Positions 53,029-62,113 are shown, numbered from the stretch's first letter. The stretch: DNA of 64,000 nt from Martinezella multihospitum (GCF_900094585.1 NZ_FMAG01000001.1:634530-698529), one strand, 5' to 3'. Made by a program: numbers and translations. The notes: a model not told the origin generated them from the letters alone.

Positions 53029-53868
53029 TCATTCCGGGCTGACGTCGACCTTGAACCACTTCATCGACAGGGTCTTGATGGTGCCGTCGGCAAGAGCCGA
53101 CTTGATCGCTACGTTGAACTTATCTGCAAGATCGGTATCAGCCTGACGGATGCCGAGACCTTCGCCCGCGCCCCAGATGGAGCCGGCAATTTCCGGACCG
53201 GTGAAGGCGAGCGAGTCATTGGCACTGGCAAAGGCGTTCGCAAAATAGACCGCGTCGTCGAAGCCGAGATCGATACGGCCGTTCTGCAGATCGAGGTCGC
53301 GGTCGGCGCCGGTCTTGTATTCGCGGATCGTGGCGATCGAGCCGAAATTGTCATAGACGAACTTGGCATAGACGGTTGCGGCCTGGATGCCGATGGTCTT
53401 GCCCTTGAAGGCTTCCTTCAGCACGTCGATTTCCTTGACGCCGGTCTGGCCGGGGGTCATCTTGATCGTGGTGCCGGTGCCGGCAGCGTTGGCAAGCGGG
53501 CTATCCTTGGCGGTTGCGAAGGCAGCGGGCGTCGCGGCATAAGGAATGGTGAAGCCGATGACCTGCTTGCGCTCGTCGGTGATCGACAGGGCATCCATGA
53601 TGACGTCGAACTTGCCGGCGTTCAGCGCCGGGATCATGCCGTCCCAATCGGAAGCGACGAGCTTGCAGTCGATCTTGGCGCGCTCGCACAGAACCTTGGC
53701 AAGCTCCGGTTCGAAGCCGCCGAGCGTGCCGTCGGCGTTCGTCATGTTCCACGGCGCGTAGGCACCTTCCAGGGTGATCGTTGCCGTCTTCCAGTCCTTG
53801 GCGACGGCCGGCGCGGCGAAAGCGGCGGCAGCCACGACGCCTGACAAGAGAATTGCGCTGAATTTCAT
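53029..53868 (-). CDS. Polar amino-acid ABC transporter substrate-binding protein
   Basis: A 279-residue periplasmic protein with a signal peptide (MKFSAILLSGVVAAAAFAAPAVA). The fold is HisJ/LAO-like: ITLEGAYAPWNMTNADGTLGGFEPELAKVLCERA at the start of the mature chain, then DWDGMIPALNAGKFDVIMDALSITDERKQVI (read as motifs). The closest recognised ligands are basic or polar amino acids and opines; the exact ligand is unknown. AGAGGAG precedes the ATG at 53868. It is the first gene of the importer/lyase/oxidase operon, divergent from hutC. Confidence 0.94.
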   Translation of the reverse strand: MKFSAILLSGVVAAAAFAAPAVAKDWKTATITLEGAYAPWNMTNADGTLGGFEPELAKVLCERAKIDCKLVASDWDGMIPALNAGKFDVIMDALSITDERKQVIGFTIPYAATPAAFATAKDSPLANAAGTGTTIKMTPGQTGVKEIDVLKEAFKGKTIGIQAATVYAKFVYDNFGSIATIREYKTGADRDLDLQNGRIDLGFDDAVYFANAFASANDSLAFTGPEIAGSIWGAGEGLGIRQADTDLADKFNVAIKSALADGTIKTLSMKWFKVDVSPE

Positions 53869-53970
53869 TGTGTAGAGCTCCTCTGAGGTTGAAACAGGCC
53901 TTGCAGCACTTCCTACCGATCTTCGCCGGCTTGCCCGCTTTCCCAATTAAATTTTAGGATTGATTGCGAG

Positions 53971-53992
53971 GTTGTATAGGGTACCATATGTG
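53971..53992. promoter_or_regulatory. Candidate HutC operator
   Basis: GTTGTATAGGGTACCATATG lies midway between the binding-protein gene and hutC. The octamer GTTGTATA recurs at 54817-54824, overlapping the hutC stop codon, and TTGTATA is similar to half-sites of HutC-type GntR proteins. The symmetry is imperfect, so this is tentative. Confidence 0.3.
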
Positions 53993-54061
53993 ATAATTTA
54001 TGATATGCAAGTGGGAAAGTTGTTTTCGAGGCAGATTCACTCGGTGCAAAGGGAATAGGCA

Positions 54062-54817
54062 ATGAAGCGTTCCGGCGAGATGAAACGCGAACTGGCGGAA
54101 AATGACGCCGCACCCCTCTATGCCGGCGTCAAGCAGATGATACTCGACCGCATTCATAGTGGCGAGTGGCCACCCAAATATCGCGTTCCCTCCGAAAACG
54201 AATTGGTGGTCGAGCTTGGCGTCAGCAAGATGACGGCCAATCGTGCGCTGCGCGAACTGGCCAATGAAGGCGAGCTCGTTCGCATCCAGGGCGTCGGCTC
54301 CTTCGTCGCCGAGCGCAAGGGCGCATCGGCCCTGTTCGAGGTCCGCAACATCGCCGAGGAAATCGCCGAACGCGGCCATTCCCACCAGGCAACGGTGATC
54401 GTGCTCGCCCAGGAGGCCGCATCGCCCGACATTGCCGACGCATTGGAACTCGACATCGGATCGCCTGTTTTCCATTCGCTGATCGTGCACAGCGAGAACG
54501 GTGTGCCGGTGCAGATCGAGGACCGGCATGTCCATCCGGACGCCGCGCCCGACTATCTGCAGCAGGATTTCACCGACATGACGCCGAACGCCTATCTTTC
54601 AGCCGTCGCCCCCCTGAGCGGCTCGGAACATGTCGTCGAAGCCGTCATGCCGCAAGCCTGGGAATGCAAGCTGCTGACAATCCTGAAGACCGAACCCTGC
54701 CTGACAATCTGGAGGCGCACATGGTCGGCGCGCGGCATCGTCTCTACGGCACGGCTGGTTTACCCGGGACATCGCTATCGGCTGGAGAGCCAAAGCGGCA
54801 AACCATCGGACCGATAG
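54062..54817 (+). CDS. hutC: HutC-like GntR/UTRA repressor
   Basis: A 251-residue regulator. The GntR winged helix covers about residues 18-85 (PLYAGVKQMILDRIHSGEWPP, VPSENELVVELGVSKMTANRALRELANEGELVRIQGVGSFV in pieces). The UTRA ligand domain follows (EEIAERGHSHQATVIVLA, VQIEDRHVHPDAAPDYL, AVMPQAWECKLLTI). This is the histidine-utilisation repressor subfamily, which senses urocanate in hut systems. No hutU or hutI is present here, so the effector may be the product of the lyase-like enzyme (inference). It is divergent from the importer operon. Confidence 0.88.
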   Translation: MKRSGEMKRELAENDAAPLYAGVKQMILDRIHSGEWPPKYRVPSENELVVELGVSKMTANRALRELANEGELVRIQGVGSFVAERKGASALFEVRNIAEEIAERGHSHQATVIVLAQEAASPDIADALELDIGSPVFHSLIVHSENGVPVQIEDRHVHPDAAPDYLQQDFTDMTPNAYLSAVAPLSGSEHVVEAVMPQAWECKLLTILKTEPCLTIWRRTWSARGIVSTARLVYPGHRYRLESQSGKPSDR

Positions 54818-54906
54818 TTGTATATGGAAGATATGAACATTCGTTCGCTTTGAGAAAGCGCAAGGGATGCAAAAGGGGCCGAATGGTCTGATATGCCGTC
54901 AGCAAA

Positions 54907-55254
54907 TTACGATGCCTGCAGCATGCACTCCATAAATAATGCGCCCAAAAGCAGACCTGATACCGTGGCAAGCACTTTCAAGATCGCGCGCTCGATCCTG
55001 AGGCACTTCTGCGGTAGGATGAGCGCGAGTGACTCGCTTGCAGCTGCGACCAATATGCACACAAGAGCAATGATGCGGCGGTCTTCGGGGTAAGCCATGA
55101 CAAACAGAAATCCCAAAAGGCCGAACGGGATGACGCTGTCGATGCTCGCCATTGCCATGAACGGGTACTTCGTCCCGACCGGGACGACCGTGGTCACGAT
55201 GATCAGACCGAGCACGGTCCAGGCAAGGGCGTGGGCGAGCAAAGTAAGTTCCAT
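54907..55254 (-). CDS. VanZ-like small membrane protein
   Basis: A 115-residue protein with four hydrophobic segments. The arrangement TVVPVGTKYPFMAMASIDSVIPFGLLGFLFVMAYPEDRR (in pieces), ESLALILPQKCLRIERAILKVLATVSGLLLG resembles rhizobial VanZ-like proteins, where a Pro-x-G follows the first helix and a polar helix precedes the last. The function of this group is unknown; no resistance role is implied. No strong ribosome site was seen. Confidence 0.55.
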   Translation of the reverse strand: MELTLLAHALAWTVLGLIIVTTVVPVGTKYPFMAMASIDSVIPFGLLGFLFVMAYPEDRRIIALVCILVAAASESLALILPQKCLRIERAILKVLATVSGLLLGALFMECMLQAS

Positions 55255-55501
55255 ACGAAATCATAACAACAAGCCGCGAGTTTTCAAGCTGTACGGCACG
55301 GCCTGCCTGCGCCTCCGTTCGGGCTCCGCTGGCTGATGCCGATCTCCGCCGAGAACAAACAAAACGGCTCGCCGCATCGGCTATGACCGCCTGCGCGATT
55401 GACAAAGCTCTGCCGCATTGGATGTATCGGTGATGTGGTCCGTCGGCTAGCGGCCCGCGCGCTCCCGCCGACGTCTTTTGCGAATAGGATTGGGTCCAAC
55501 A

Positions 55502-55759
55502 ATGTCCGACACAAAACCCGCAGCGCAGCCAGCCACCTGGCGCATCGTGCTTGCCGCCGTCTTCGACTTCCTGACCGCCTTTCTGGTTTTCGGCTACATT
55601 ATTGCATCTATCTTTGGTGGCAGAACCGCGGACGGCTTCCAGCTCGATGGCCCGCCGGCGCTGCTGCTTTTCGTTCTTATCGTCGCCTATTTCATCCTGT
55701 TCAATCGCTTCCTCGGCGGCACCCTCTGGAAGCGCATATTGCGCGCCCACCGTTCATGA
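55502..55759 (+). CDS. Small RDD-like membrane protein
   Basis: An 85-residue protein with two helices (WRIVLAAVFDFLTAFLVFGYIIA and PPALLLFVLIVAYFILFNRFL). The Arg in the first helix start, the Asp in AVFDF and the C-terminal GGTLWKRILRA are hallmarks of an RDD-type unit, though shorter than full RDD proteins. The ATG at 55502 (MSDTKPAAQ) was chosen; an upstream in-frame start at 55478 adds eight residues. The function is unknown. Confidence 0.68.
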   Translation: MSDTKPAAQPATWRIVLAAVFDFLTAFLVFGYIIASIFGGRTADGFQLDGPPALLLFVLIVAYFILFNRFLGGTLWKRILRAHRS

Positions 55760-55795
55760 CGGGCCACTCACGGGCGGCAACCTTTAAGGCGCCCA

Positions 55796-56236
55796 TCACA
55801 GGCTGCTCAGCAACAGGCTGGTCTCGCTGTTCGCAACACCATCGATCATCCGCACCTCGCGCAAGACGCGGTCGAAGTCGGACAGACTGGTCGCGCGGAT
55901 ATTGGCGACCAGGTCCCAATTGCCGTTGGTCGTATGCAACGAATAAATTTCGGGAAGGCCGCGCAGTTTGCGGATGACCTGCGTCGTCGATTTTCCGACG
56001 ACTTCGATCATCATGACGGCATGCACGGTCTGCTCCTCATAGTCTTCCCGAACTCTTACGGTGAAGCCGAGCAGCGTGCCCGTATCCATCAGCCGGTCCA
56101 AACGGTTCTGCACGGTGCCGCGCGCAACACCCAAGGCATCCGAGAGTTTGGAGAGCGAAGCGCGGCCATCGGCGCGCAGATGAGCGATGATACGCCGATC
56201 GAGATCATCGGGAATATATTTGGCGAGCGTCATCAC
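55796..56236 (-). CDS. Lrp/AsnC-family regulator next to ornithine cyclodeaminase
   Basis: A 146-residue regulator. The N-terminal helix-turn-helix is LDRRIIAHLRADGRASLSKLSDALGVARGTVQNRLDRLMDTG (in pieces). The C-terminal RAM domain (HAVMMIEVVGKSTTQVIRKLRGLPEIYSLHTTNGNWDLV) binds amino acids. It is divergent from the ornithine cyclodeaminase gene with 141 bases between, and almost certainly regulates it, probably in response to ornithine or arginine (inference from neighbours). Confidence 0.93.
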   Translation of the reverse strand: MMTLAKYIPDDLDRRIIAHLRADGRASLSKLSDALGVARGTVQNRLDRLMDTGTLLGFTVRVREDYEEQTVHAVMMIEVVGKSTTQVIRKLRGLPEIYSLHTTNGNWDLVANIRATSLSDFDRVLREVRMIDGVANSETSLLLSSL

Positions 56237-56269
56237 GCGACCCTGATTTTGTTCATTCCGTCAAAAATT

Positions 56270-56292
56270 ATGGGCAATTTGTGCAAACCCAT
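56270..56292. promoter_or_regulatory. Candidate Lrp operator before ornithine cyclodeaminase gene
   Basis: ATGGG at 56270-56274 and CCCAT at 56288-56292 flank an inner TTTG-TG-CAAA palindrome. The element is in the lrp/ocd divergent region, 34 bases from the lrp start and about 85 bases before the cyclodeaminase ATG. Confidence 0.35.
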
Positions 56293-56377
56293 ACCAAAAC
56301 TGACACAGTTTTGCGATTTCAGTCAATCGATCCGCTTGGTACCCTATGGGAAAATGATTTCCATCGAGGATACGAGA

Positions 56378-57427
56378 ATGTCCGCACCGCTCCCATCGGA
56401 AAGAGCCTTCATTCCCTTCGTCAGCGTCGAGAACATGATGCGGCTCGTCCATCATGTCGGCATCGAAACCGTGCTCATCGAACTCACGGACGCCATCGAA
56501 GCGGATTTTCGCCGCTGGGACCTCTTCGACAAGACGCCCCGCGTCGCGTCGCATTCGCATGACGGCGTCATCGAGCTGATGCCGACTTCGGATGGGGCAG
56601 TCTACAGCTTCAAATATGTGAACGGCCATCCGAAGAACATGGCGCAGGGCCTGCAGACCGTGACCGCCTTCGGCCTGCTGGCTGAGGTTTCGACCGGCTA
56701 CCCCGTGCTGCTGACGGAAATGACGCTGCTGACGGCGCTGCGCACGGCCGCAACCTCGGCGATGGCGGCAAAGCATCTGGCGCCGGCCAATTCGCTGTGC
56801 CTCACCCTGATCGGCAATGGCGCGCAGGCCGAATTCCAGGCGCTGGCGATGAAGGCGGTGCTCGGTATCGAGGAAGTCCGCCTTTACGACATTGATCCCA
56901 GAGCAACGGAAAAGACCGTTCGCAATCTCGCAAAGACCGGCTTGAAGCTCGTACCCTGCACCTCGGCCCAGGCCGCCATCGAAGGTGCCGACATCATCAC
57001 GACCTGCACGGCCGACAAGCAATATGCCACGATCCTCACCGACAACATGGTCGGCGCCGGCGTGCATATCAACGCCATCGGCGGCGATTGCCCCGGCAAG
57101 ACGGAACTTCACCGCGATATCCTGCTGCGCTCCGACACCTTCGTCGAATATCCGCCGCAGACGCGCATCGAGGGCGAAATCCAGCAGATGGACCCGGATT
57201 ATCCGGTCACCGAACTCTGGCAGGTCGTGAGCGGTCGCGCCAAGGGCCGCAGCAGCGACCGGCAGATCACGCTGTTCGACAGCGTCGGCTTCGCGATCGA
57301 GGATTTCTCCGCCCTGCGCTACGTCCGCGAAAAGCTGGCCGGCACGGACTATTTCCAGAAGCTCGACATCATCGCCGATCCGGACGATCCGCGCGATCTC
57401 TTCGGCATGCTGCTGCGGGCAGCCTAA
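56378..57427 (+). CDS. ocd: Ornithine cyclodeaminase
   Basis: A 349-residue enzyme of the ornithine cyclodeaminase/mu-crystallin family, which converts ornithine to proline and ammonia with NAD. The N-terminal part has FVSVENMMRLVHHVGIE. The Rossmann motif is LTLIGNGAQAEFQALAMKAVLG followed by the acidic LYDIDPRATEK. DIITTCTADKQYATILTDNMVGAGVHINAIGGDCPGKTEL (in pieces) is the conserved cofactor and substrate end. GAGGATACGAGA precedes the ATG at 56378; ATG 56354 is also possible. Divergent from its Lrp regulator. Confidence 0.92.
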   Translation: MSAPLPSERAFIPFVSVENMMRLVHHVGIETVLIELTDAIEADFRRWDLFDKTPRVASHSHDGVIELMPTSDGAVYSFKYVNGHPKNMAQGLQTVTAFGLLAEVSTGYPVLLTEMTLLTALRTAATSAMAAKHLAPANSLCLTLIGNGAQAEFQALAMKAVLGIEEVRLYDIDPRATEKTVRNLAKTGLKLVPCTSAQAAIEGADIITTCTADKQYATILTDNMVGAGVHINAIGGDCPGKTELHRDILLRSDTFVEYPPQTRIEGEIQQMDPDYPVTELWQVVSGRAKGRSSDRQITLFDSVGFAIEDFSALRYVREKLAGTDYFQKLDIIADPDDPRDLFGMLLRAA

Positions 57428-57440
57428 AGCCATTCCAGGA

Positions 57441-57489
57441 AAAGTGCATGCCGCTTTCCGTCCGGAATTGTTCGAGAACAAAGCACTTT
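57441..57489. repeat. Intergenic palindromic repeat of rhizobial type (candidate)
   Basis: AAAGTGC at 57441-57447 and GCACTTT at 57483-57489 bound a 49-base element containing GCTTTCCGTCCGGAATTG. From memory, very similar text (GGAAAAGTGC ... CCGTCCGGAATTG) is scattered between genes in Rhizobium genomes. Only one copy is in this window, so the repeat nature is recalled, not shown. Confidence 0.4.
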
Positions 57490-57500
57490 AGGAAAAGACA

Positions 57501-57526
57501 ATGGCGGCCGCTTTTACGACCGCCAT
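57501..57526 (-). terminator. Terminator of the MFS transporter gene
   Basis: ATGGCGG at 57501-57507 pairs with CCGCCAT at 57520-57526, with two more inner pairs after one mismatch. On the minus strand the stem is followed by TGTCTTTTCC. It lies 33 bases after the transporter stop. Confidence 0.6.
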
Positions 57527-57558
57527 CGAAACACATCCCTTCCTAAGGCCGGGCGATT

Positions 57559-58899
57559 TCAGCCCTTGCTGCCGGAGGCGATCAATTCCGGCTCGCGCAC
57601 ACGACCATTCAACGAGAAAGCCAGCAGCGCCGACAGCAGCATCAGCGCCCCGACGATGAACATCGGCAGTTCATAAAGGCCGGTCGCATCCTTGACGACA
57701 CCGGTCACATAGGGCGCGGCAAAGCCCGCAATATTGCCGATCGTGTTGATCAGGGCGATGCCGGCCGCAGCAGCTGGTCCGGTCAGGAAGCGCGACGGAA
57801 TGGCCCAGAAATTCGGCAGGGCGGAGAAGATCGCGCAGGCCGTCAACGTGATCATGACGATCGTCGCTTCCGGCGAGCCCATGTAGAGCGCGGCTGGGAT
57901 GCTGAAGGCGCCAACCAGGGCCGGAATGCCGATGTGCCACGGCCGTACGCCGCGCCTGGACGCATCGCGGCTCCAGAAGTACAGGGCAACGGCTGCCGGC
58001 AGATAGGGAACGGCCGTGATCAAGCCCTTGTCGAAGACATCGAACTTGGTGCCGAATTTCGTTTCGAAGCCGGCAATGATCGTCGGCAGGAAGAAGGCAA
58101 GCGCATAGAGACCGTAGATCAGGCCGAAATAGATGACCGATAGCAGCCAGACGCGGCCATCCGTCAAGGCGAGGCCCGTCATCTTGCCATGCGCAGCCGC
58201 CTTTGCCTTTTCCTCGCCTGCGAGCGCCCGGTTCAGCCAATCTTTCTCGGCCTGGGTCAGCCATTTCGCATCATCCGGCCGATCCGCAAGGTAGAACCAG
58301 GTGATGATGCCGACGATGACAGCCGGGATGGCAACGCCGAAGAACATGACGCGCCAGCCTTCCAGGCCGAAGAGACCGTGCATCTGGATCAGCATGGCCG
58401 CAAAGGGCGCGCCGACGACTGTTGTCAGCGGCTGGGCAAGATAGAACAGTGCCAGAATCTTGCTGCGGTGCCTGGCCGGCACCCACATGCTCAAGAACAG
58501 GATCGCCCCCGGGAAGAAGCCGGCTTCGGCAACGCCGAGCAGGAAGCGCAGCACATAGAGCTCCGTCGCGCTCGATACCCAGGTGAACAACAGTGCCACG
58601 ACGCCCCAGCTCACCATGATACGGGCAAGCCAGCGGCGCGCGCCGTATTTGTGAAGCGCGAGGTTGCTCGGGATTTCGAGAACGATGTAACCGAAGAAGA
58701 AGATACCGGCGGCAAAACCGAACTGTGCCGCCGTCAGCGCCAGATCCGTTGTCATGCCGTTCGGCCCGGCGAAGGAAATCGCGGTGCGGTCAAGGAAGTT
58801 GATGAAGAACATCAAGGCAATGAACGGCACCAGCCGCTTCGAAACCTTTGATATGGCCGAGCGCTCGACCTGTGACATTTCCTGATTTACGGGCTGCAA
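57559..58899 (-). CDS. MFS transporter, anion:cation symporter type
   Basis: A 446-residue inner-membrane carrier with 12 helices and a central charged loop (AEKDWLNRALAGEEKAKAAAHGK). Helix 1 (FINFLDRTAISFAGPNGM) and the motif-A region (IPSNLALHKYGARRWLARIMVSWG) are those of the ACS family, which imports tartrate, phthalate, glucarate and other organic acids. The substrate is unknown. GGAGGG lies seven bases before a TTG at 58899; an ATG at 58878 lacks such a site, so TTG was kept. It converges with ocd and may be controlled by the LysR gene upstream. Confidence 0.88.
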   Translation of the reverse strand: MQPVNQEMSQVERSAISKVSKRLVPFIALMFFINFLDRTAISFAGPNGMTTDLALTAAQFGFAAGIFFFGYIVLEIPSNLALHKYGARRWLARIMVSWGVVALLFTWVSSATELYVLRFLLGVAEAGFFPGAILFLSMWVPARHRSKILALFYLAQPLTTVVGAPFAAMLIQMHGLFGLEGWRVMFFGVAIPAVIVGIITWFYLADRPDDAKWLTQAEKDWLNRALAGEEKAKAAAHGKMTGLALTDGRVWLLSVIYFGLIYGLYALAFFLPTIIAGFETKFGTKFDVFDKGLITAVPYLPAAVALYFWSRDASRRGVRPWHIGIPALVGAFSIPAALYMGSPEATIVMITLTACAIFSALPNFWAIPSRFLTGPAAAAGIALINTIGNIAGFAAPYVTGVVKDATGLYELPMFIVGALMLLSALLAFSLNGRVREPELIASGSKG

Positions 58900-59117
58900 T
58901 GAAAATCCCTCCCCCGTGCTGAAATCTTTACGACGCAGCGATCCGCTTGCGTCGCTGACAGAACGGAAACTCCGATTTCCCTTCCAGTTCCTGCCTTCGG
59001 CCGCATGCGCCTTCGAATGACCTTGATCTCTAACGGGATGGACAAGTTGCAGGCAAACGATTTAATCTCCCCATCATGTGAGGAAAAATCACATCATAAG
59101 ATAGCGGGATCGAAAGA

Positions 59118-60002
59118 ATGAGCGGCCCTCTCCCATCATTGAATGCGCTGAAGGCATTCGAAGCCACCGCCAGGCACAAGTCGATGACACTGGCCGCCGA
59201 CGAGCTGTGCGTTACGCATGGCGCGATCAGTCGGCATATTCGCGGGCTGGAGGAGACGCTCGGCGTCATCCTCGTGACCCGCCGCGCGCATTCGACGGAG
59301 CCGACGCCGGAGGGATCGCGGCTTGCGGAAGGGCTGGCGAGCGCTTTCGGCCTGATGCAGGCGAGCGTCGAGCGTGTCCGCCCGAGCCCGCTGACGCTCT
59401 CCTGCTCTTCCTCGATCATGATGGGATGGATCATTCCGCGCATCGGCCAGTTCCACGAGCGCCATCCGCATATCGCCCTTCAGTTCAACATGAACTACGA
59501 CCAGGTCGATTTCGTCCGGGACAAGATCAGTCTCGCCATCCGCTCGAGCGTCATCGATCCGCCGAAGGATGCGATCATCCGGGAGCTCGGCGGCGAGGCC
59601 ATCGGCCCTGTCTGTTCGCCGGAATATTTGAACCGCTCCGGCATTTTGCGTCCCGATGATATGGAACATGCGGCGATCCTCTCGACGCAGACACGACCGC
59701 AAGCCTGGAGGGACTGGCAGGCCATAGCCGGGCAGTCGGATCTACGTCTGACGCCACAGGCGGCCTTCGATCATTTCTATCTGCTGATCCAGGCCGCGGC
59801 ATGCGGCCTCGGCATGGCGGTCGTGCCACAAATGCTCGTGCTCGATCAGCTCGCTTCCGGGCGGCTGGTGGCACCCTTCGGTTTCCTGCCAGGCCCGCGC
59901 CGCATGGTGCTCTGGATCGCGCCGCACATTGCCGGAAGGCCGGATGCGCTGGCGCTCGAAAGATGGCTGACGGCCGAAATGCATGCAAGGCCGGACACCT
60001 GA
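59118..60002 (+). CDS. LysR-family regulator (GcvA type)
   Basis: A 294-residue LTTR beginning PLPSLNALKAFEATARHKSM, the typical GcvA-group start, with AADELCVTHGAISRHIRGLEETLG as the recognition helix-turn-helix. The effector domain includes IPRIGQFHERHPHIALQFNM and AACGLGMAVVPQMLVLDQLASG. It is divergent from the MFS transporter (219 bases between), which is its likely target. Confidence 0.92.
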   Translation: MSGPLPSLNALKAFEATARHKSMTLAADELCVTHGAISRHIRGLEETLGVILVTRRAHSTEPTPEGSRLAEGLASAFGLMQASVERVRPSPLTLSCSSSIMMGWIIPRIGQFHERHPHIALQFNMNYDQVDFVRDKISLAIRSSVIDPPKDAIIRELGGEAIGPVCSPEYLNRSGILRPDDMEHAAILSTQTRPQAWRDWQAIAGQSDLRLTPQAAFDHFYLLIQAAACGLGMAVVPQMLVLDQLASGRLVAPFGFLPGPRRMVLWIAPHIAGRPDALALERWLTAEMHARPDT

Positions 60003-60213
60003 CAGCTCCCTCAAACTGGGTCAAAGTGAAGCTCGCCCAAGATGAAGGCCTGTTACCCGGATCCGCTTTGAGCAGCCCGAAACATTCGGGGCGGAAATTC
60101 GCTTATGTCACTTAAAATACATTGAAATCAGCGGATTTTCTCTCTGCACTTCGCGACGGAGAATATGTTATGAATTTTCGCAAGCATGAGCGGAACGGGG
60201 CAATCCTCGCAGG

Positions 60214-62079
60214 TTGCGGTCGCTCAAGAGAGGATGCATCCTGAACATCGTGCCCGAACTGGCAAGTCACACCAACGAGATGGCAGCGCTTATCTCTGGC
60301 TTCGACTGGGCAGCGACCAGCCTCGGCCCGAAATCGGCATGGCCCCCATGCCTTACCGCTGCCGTCGATATCATGCTCTCCGCGCAGGCCCAGATCGTCA
60401 TGTTCTGGGGCGACGACTTTGTCGCGCTTTATAATGACGCTTATGCGCCGACGATAGGCGACAAGCATCCCCAGGCCCTGGGCCATCCCGCGCGGGAAAA
60501 CTGGGCCGAGCTCTGGAGCGACCTCGAACCGCTTCTGCATTCCGTTCTTCACGATGGCAAGACGGTCGCCGCCAAGGACCGGCCCTTCTACATTGAGCGC
60601 TACGGCTATCCCGAAACGGTTTACTTCGACATTTCCTACTCGCCTGTTCGCGATGCGGACGGCAAGGTGCTCGGCGTCTTCTGTATCGTCAATGAAACCA
60701 CGGAACGGGTTCGTGCGGATCAAGCCCTGCGCGAAAGCGAAGAGCGGTTTCGCGCCGTCATCTCGCAATCGGCAACGGGGATTGCTCAATGCGAGCTGGA
60801 CGGCCGCTTCGTTTTGGTGAACGAGCGCTTCTGCGAGATCGTCGGCTATTCCGAGACCGAGCTGCTCGGCATGCGGATGCATGACATTACCTATCCGGAC
60901 GATCTGCGCGAGAACAACCGCATGTTCGAAACGATGATGGCAACCGGCGAGAGCTTCGAGATCGAAAAACGCTATATCCGCAAGGATGGCAGCCTCGTCT
61001 GGGTGGCAAACTCGGTTTCCGGCTTGCGAGATGATTCAGGACTGATACGACGGGTTGCCGGCGTCGTCACGGATATCACCGAACGCAAACGAGTCCAGCA
61101 GGTGGAACAGCGTCTGGCCGCCATCATAGCCTCGTCGGATGATGCCATCCTCAGCACCGATCTCAACATGGTGATCACCAGCTGGAACACCGGTGCAGAA
61201 CGGCTTTATGGCCATTCGGCCGAAGAGGCCATCGGCCACTCGGTCATGATGCTCGTTCCGGACGATCGCAGCGAAGAGGAGCCGGCGATCCTTGCGCAGA
61301 TCCGAGCTGGCCAGAAGGTCGAACCCTACGAGACCAAGCGGTGCTGCAAGAATGGCGAACTTGTCGATGTGCTGCTCAGCGTCTCCCCGATCTATGACGC
61401 CTATGGCCGCATCATAGGGGCATCGAAGATCGCCCATGACAACAGCGTCAAGAAGGAGGCTGAGCGCCTGCAGACCGTGCTGGTGGGCGAGCTCAACCAT
61501 CGCGTCAAGAATGTGCTCGCAACCGTCATGGCCATTGCGCGTCAAACGCTCGGGCGGGACGATGTGGACAAGGCATCCGTCGAGACATTCGAGGCGCGGC
61601 TCTCCTCCATGGCACGCGCCCACGATCTGCTGATCCACGGCCAGTGGGAGCAGGCGGAATTGACCGCCGTCATTGCCCAGGCGCTGTCCCCCTATCCGAA
61701 GGACAGGTTCGAAATTTCCGGGCCGGCGATCAAGCTCGCGCCGAGAGCCGTCGTTTCCATATCGCTTGCATTGCATGAGTTGGCGACGAATGCCGCCAAA
61801 TACGGCGCGCTTTCAGTGGCAGATGGCCGCGTTGCGATCACCTGGTCCGTGGAAACGGGCGAGACCGACCGGCTCAAGCTGCGCTGGCAGGAATCGGGAG
61901 GGCCGGCCGTCAAAGCCCCGACCCGCAAGGGCTTCGGCTCCCGCTTGATCGAAAGCCTGCTGGCGGCGGAATTGAGCGGCAAGGTCCAAGTCCGTTACGA
62001 GCCAAGCGGCTTGATCTGCGAGGTGGATGCCGCGGCGGGCATCGGCTGGGATCAAAGCCACAATACGGCAGAAGAGTAA
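60214..62079 (+). CDS. HWE-family histidine kinase with PAS domains
   Basis: A soluble sensor kinase of about 610-621 residues. An N-terminal PAS-like domain (SLGPKSAWPPCLTAAVDIMLSAQ) is followed by two PAS/PAC units (FRAVISQSATGIAQCELDGRF and IIASSDDAILSTDLNMVITSWN) and an HWE kinase core: His-box VGELNHRVKNVLATVMAIARQTL, N-box SLALHELATNAAKYGALS and the GFGSRLIESLL glycine region. There are no membrane helices. The start is uncertain: TTG 60214 is the longest form, GTG 60250 and ATG 60280 are alternatives. No response regulator gene is adjacent. Confidence 0.88.
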   Translation: MRSLKRGCILNIVPELASHTNEMAALISGFDWAATSLGPKSAWPPCLTAAVDIMLSAQAQIVMFWGDDFVALYNDAYAPTIGDKHPQALGHPARENWAELWSDLEPLLHSVLHDGKTVAAKDRPFYIERYGYPETVYFDISYSPVRDADGKVLGVFCIVNETTERVRADQALRESEERFRAVISQSATGIAQCELDGRFVLVNERFCEIVGYSETELLGMRMHDITYPDDLRENNRMFETMMATGESFEIEKRYIRKDGSLVWVANSVSGLRDDSGLIRRVAGVVTDITERKRVQQVEQRLAAIIASSDDAILSTDLNMVITSWNTGAERLYGHSAEEAIGHSVMMLVPDDRSEEEPAILAQIRAGQKVEPYETKRCCKNGELVDVLLSVSPIYDAYGRIIGASKIAHDNSVKKEAERLQTVLVGELNHRVKNVLATVMAIARQTLGRDDVDKASVETFEARLSSMARAHDLLIHGQWEQAELTAVIAQALSPYPKDRFEISGPAIKLAPRAVVSISLALHELATNAAKYGALSVADGRVAITWSVETGETDRLKLRWQESGGPAVKAPTRKGFGSRLIESLLAAELSGKVQVRYEPSGLICEVDAAAGIGWDQSHNTAEE

Positions 62080-62113
62080 CGCTGCGCCCTGTACCGAAGC
62101 AATATCGGCCTAT

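Noticed and set aside
55934..56377. N-terminal extension of ornithine cyclodeaminase by 148 codons
   Set aside because: The extension runs antisense through the Lrp gene and the promoter region; the family start matches the ATG at 56378.
56261..57481. A 406-codon minus-strand frame opposite ornithine cyclodeaminase
   Set aside because: Antisense to a well-conserved enzyme; no motif and no ribosome site.
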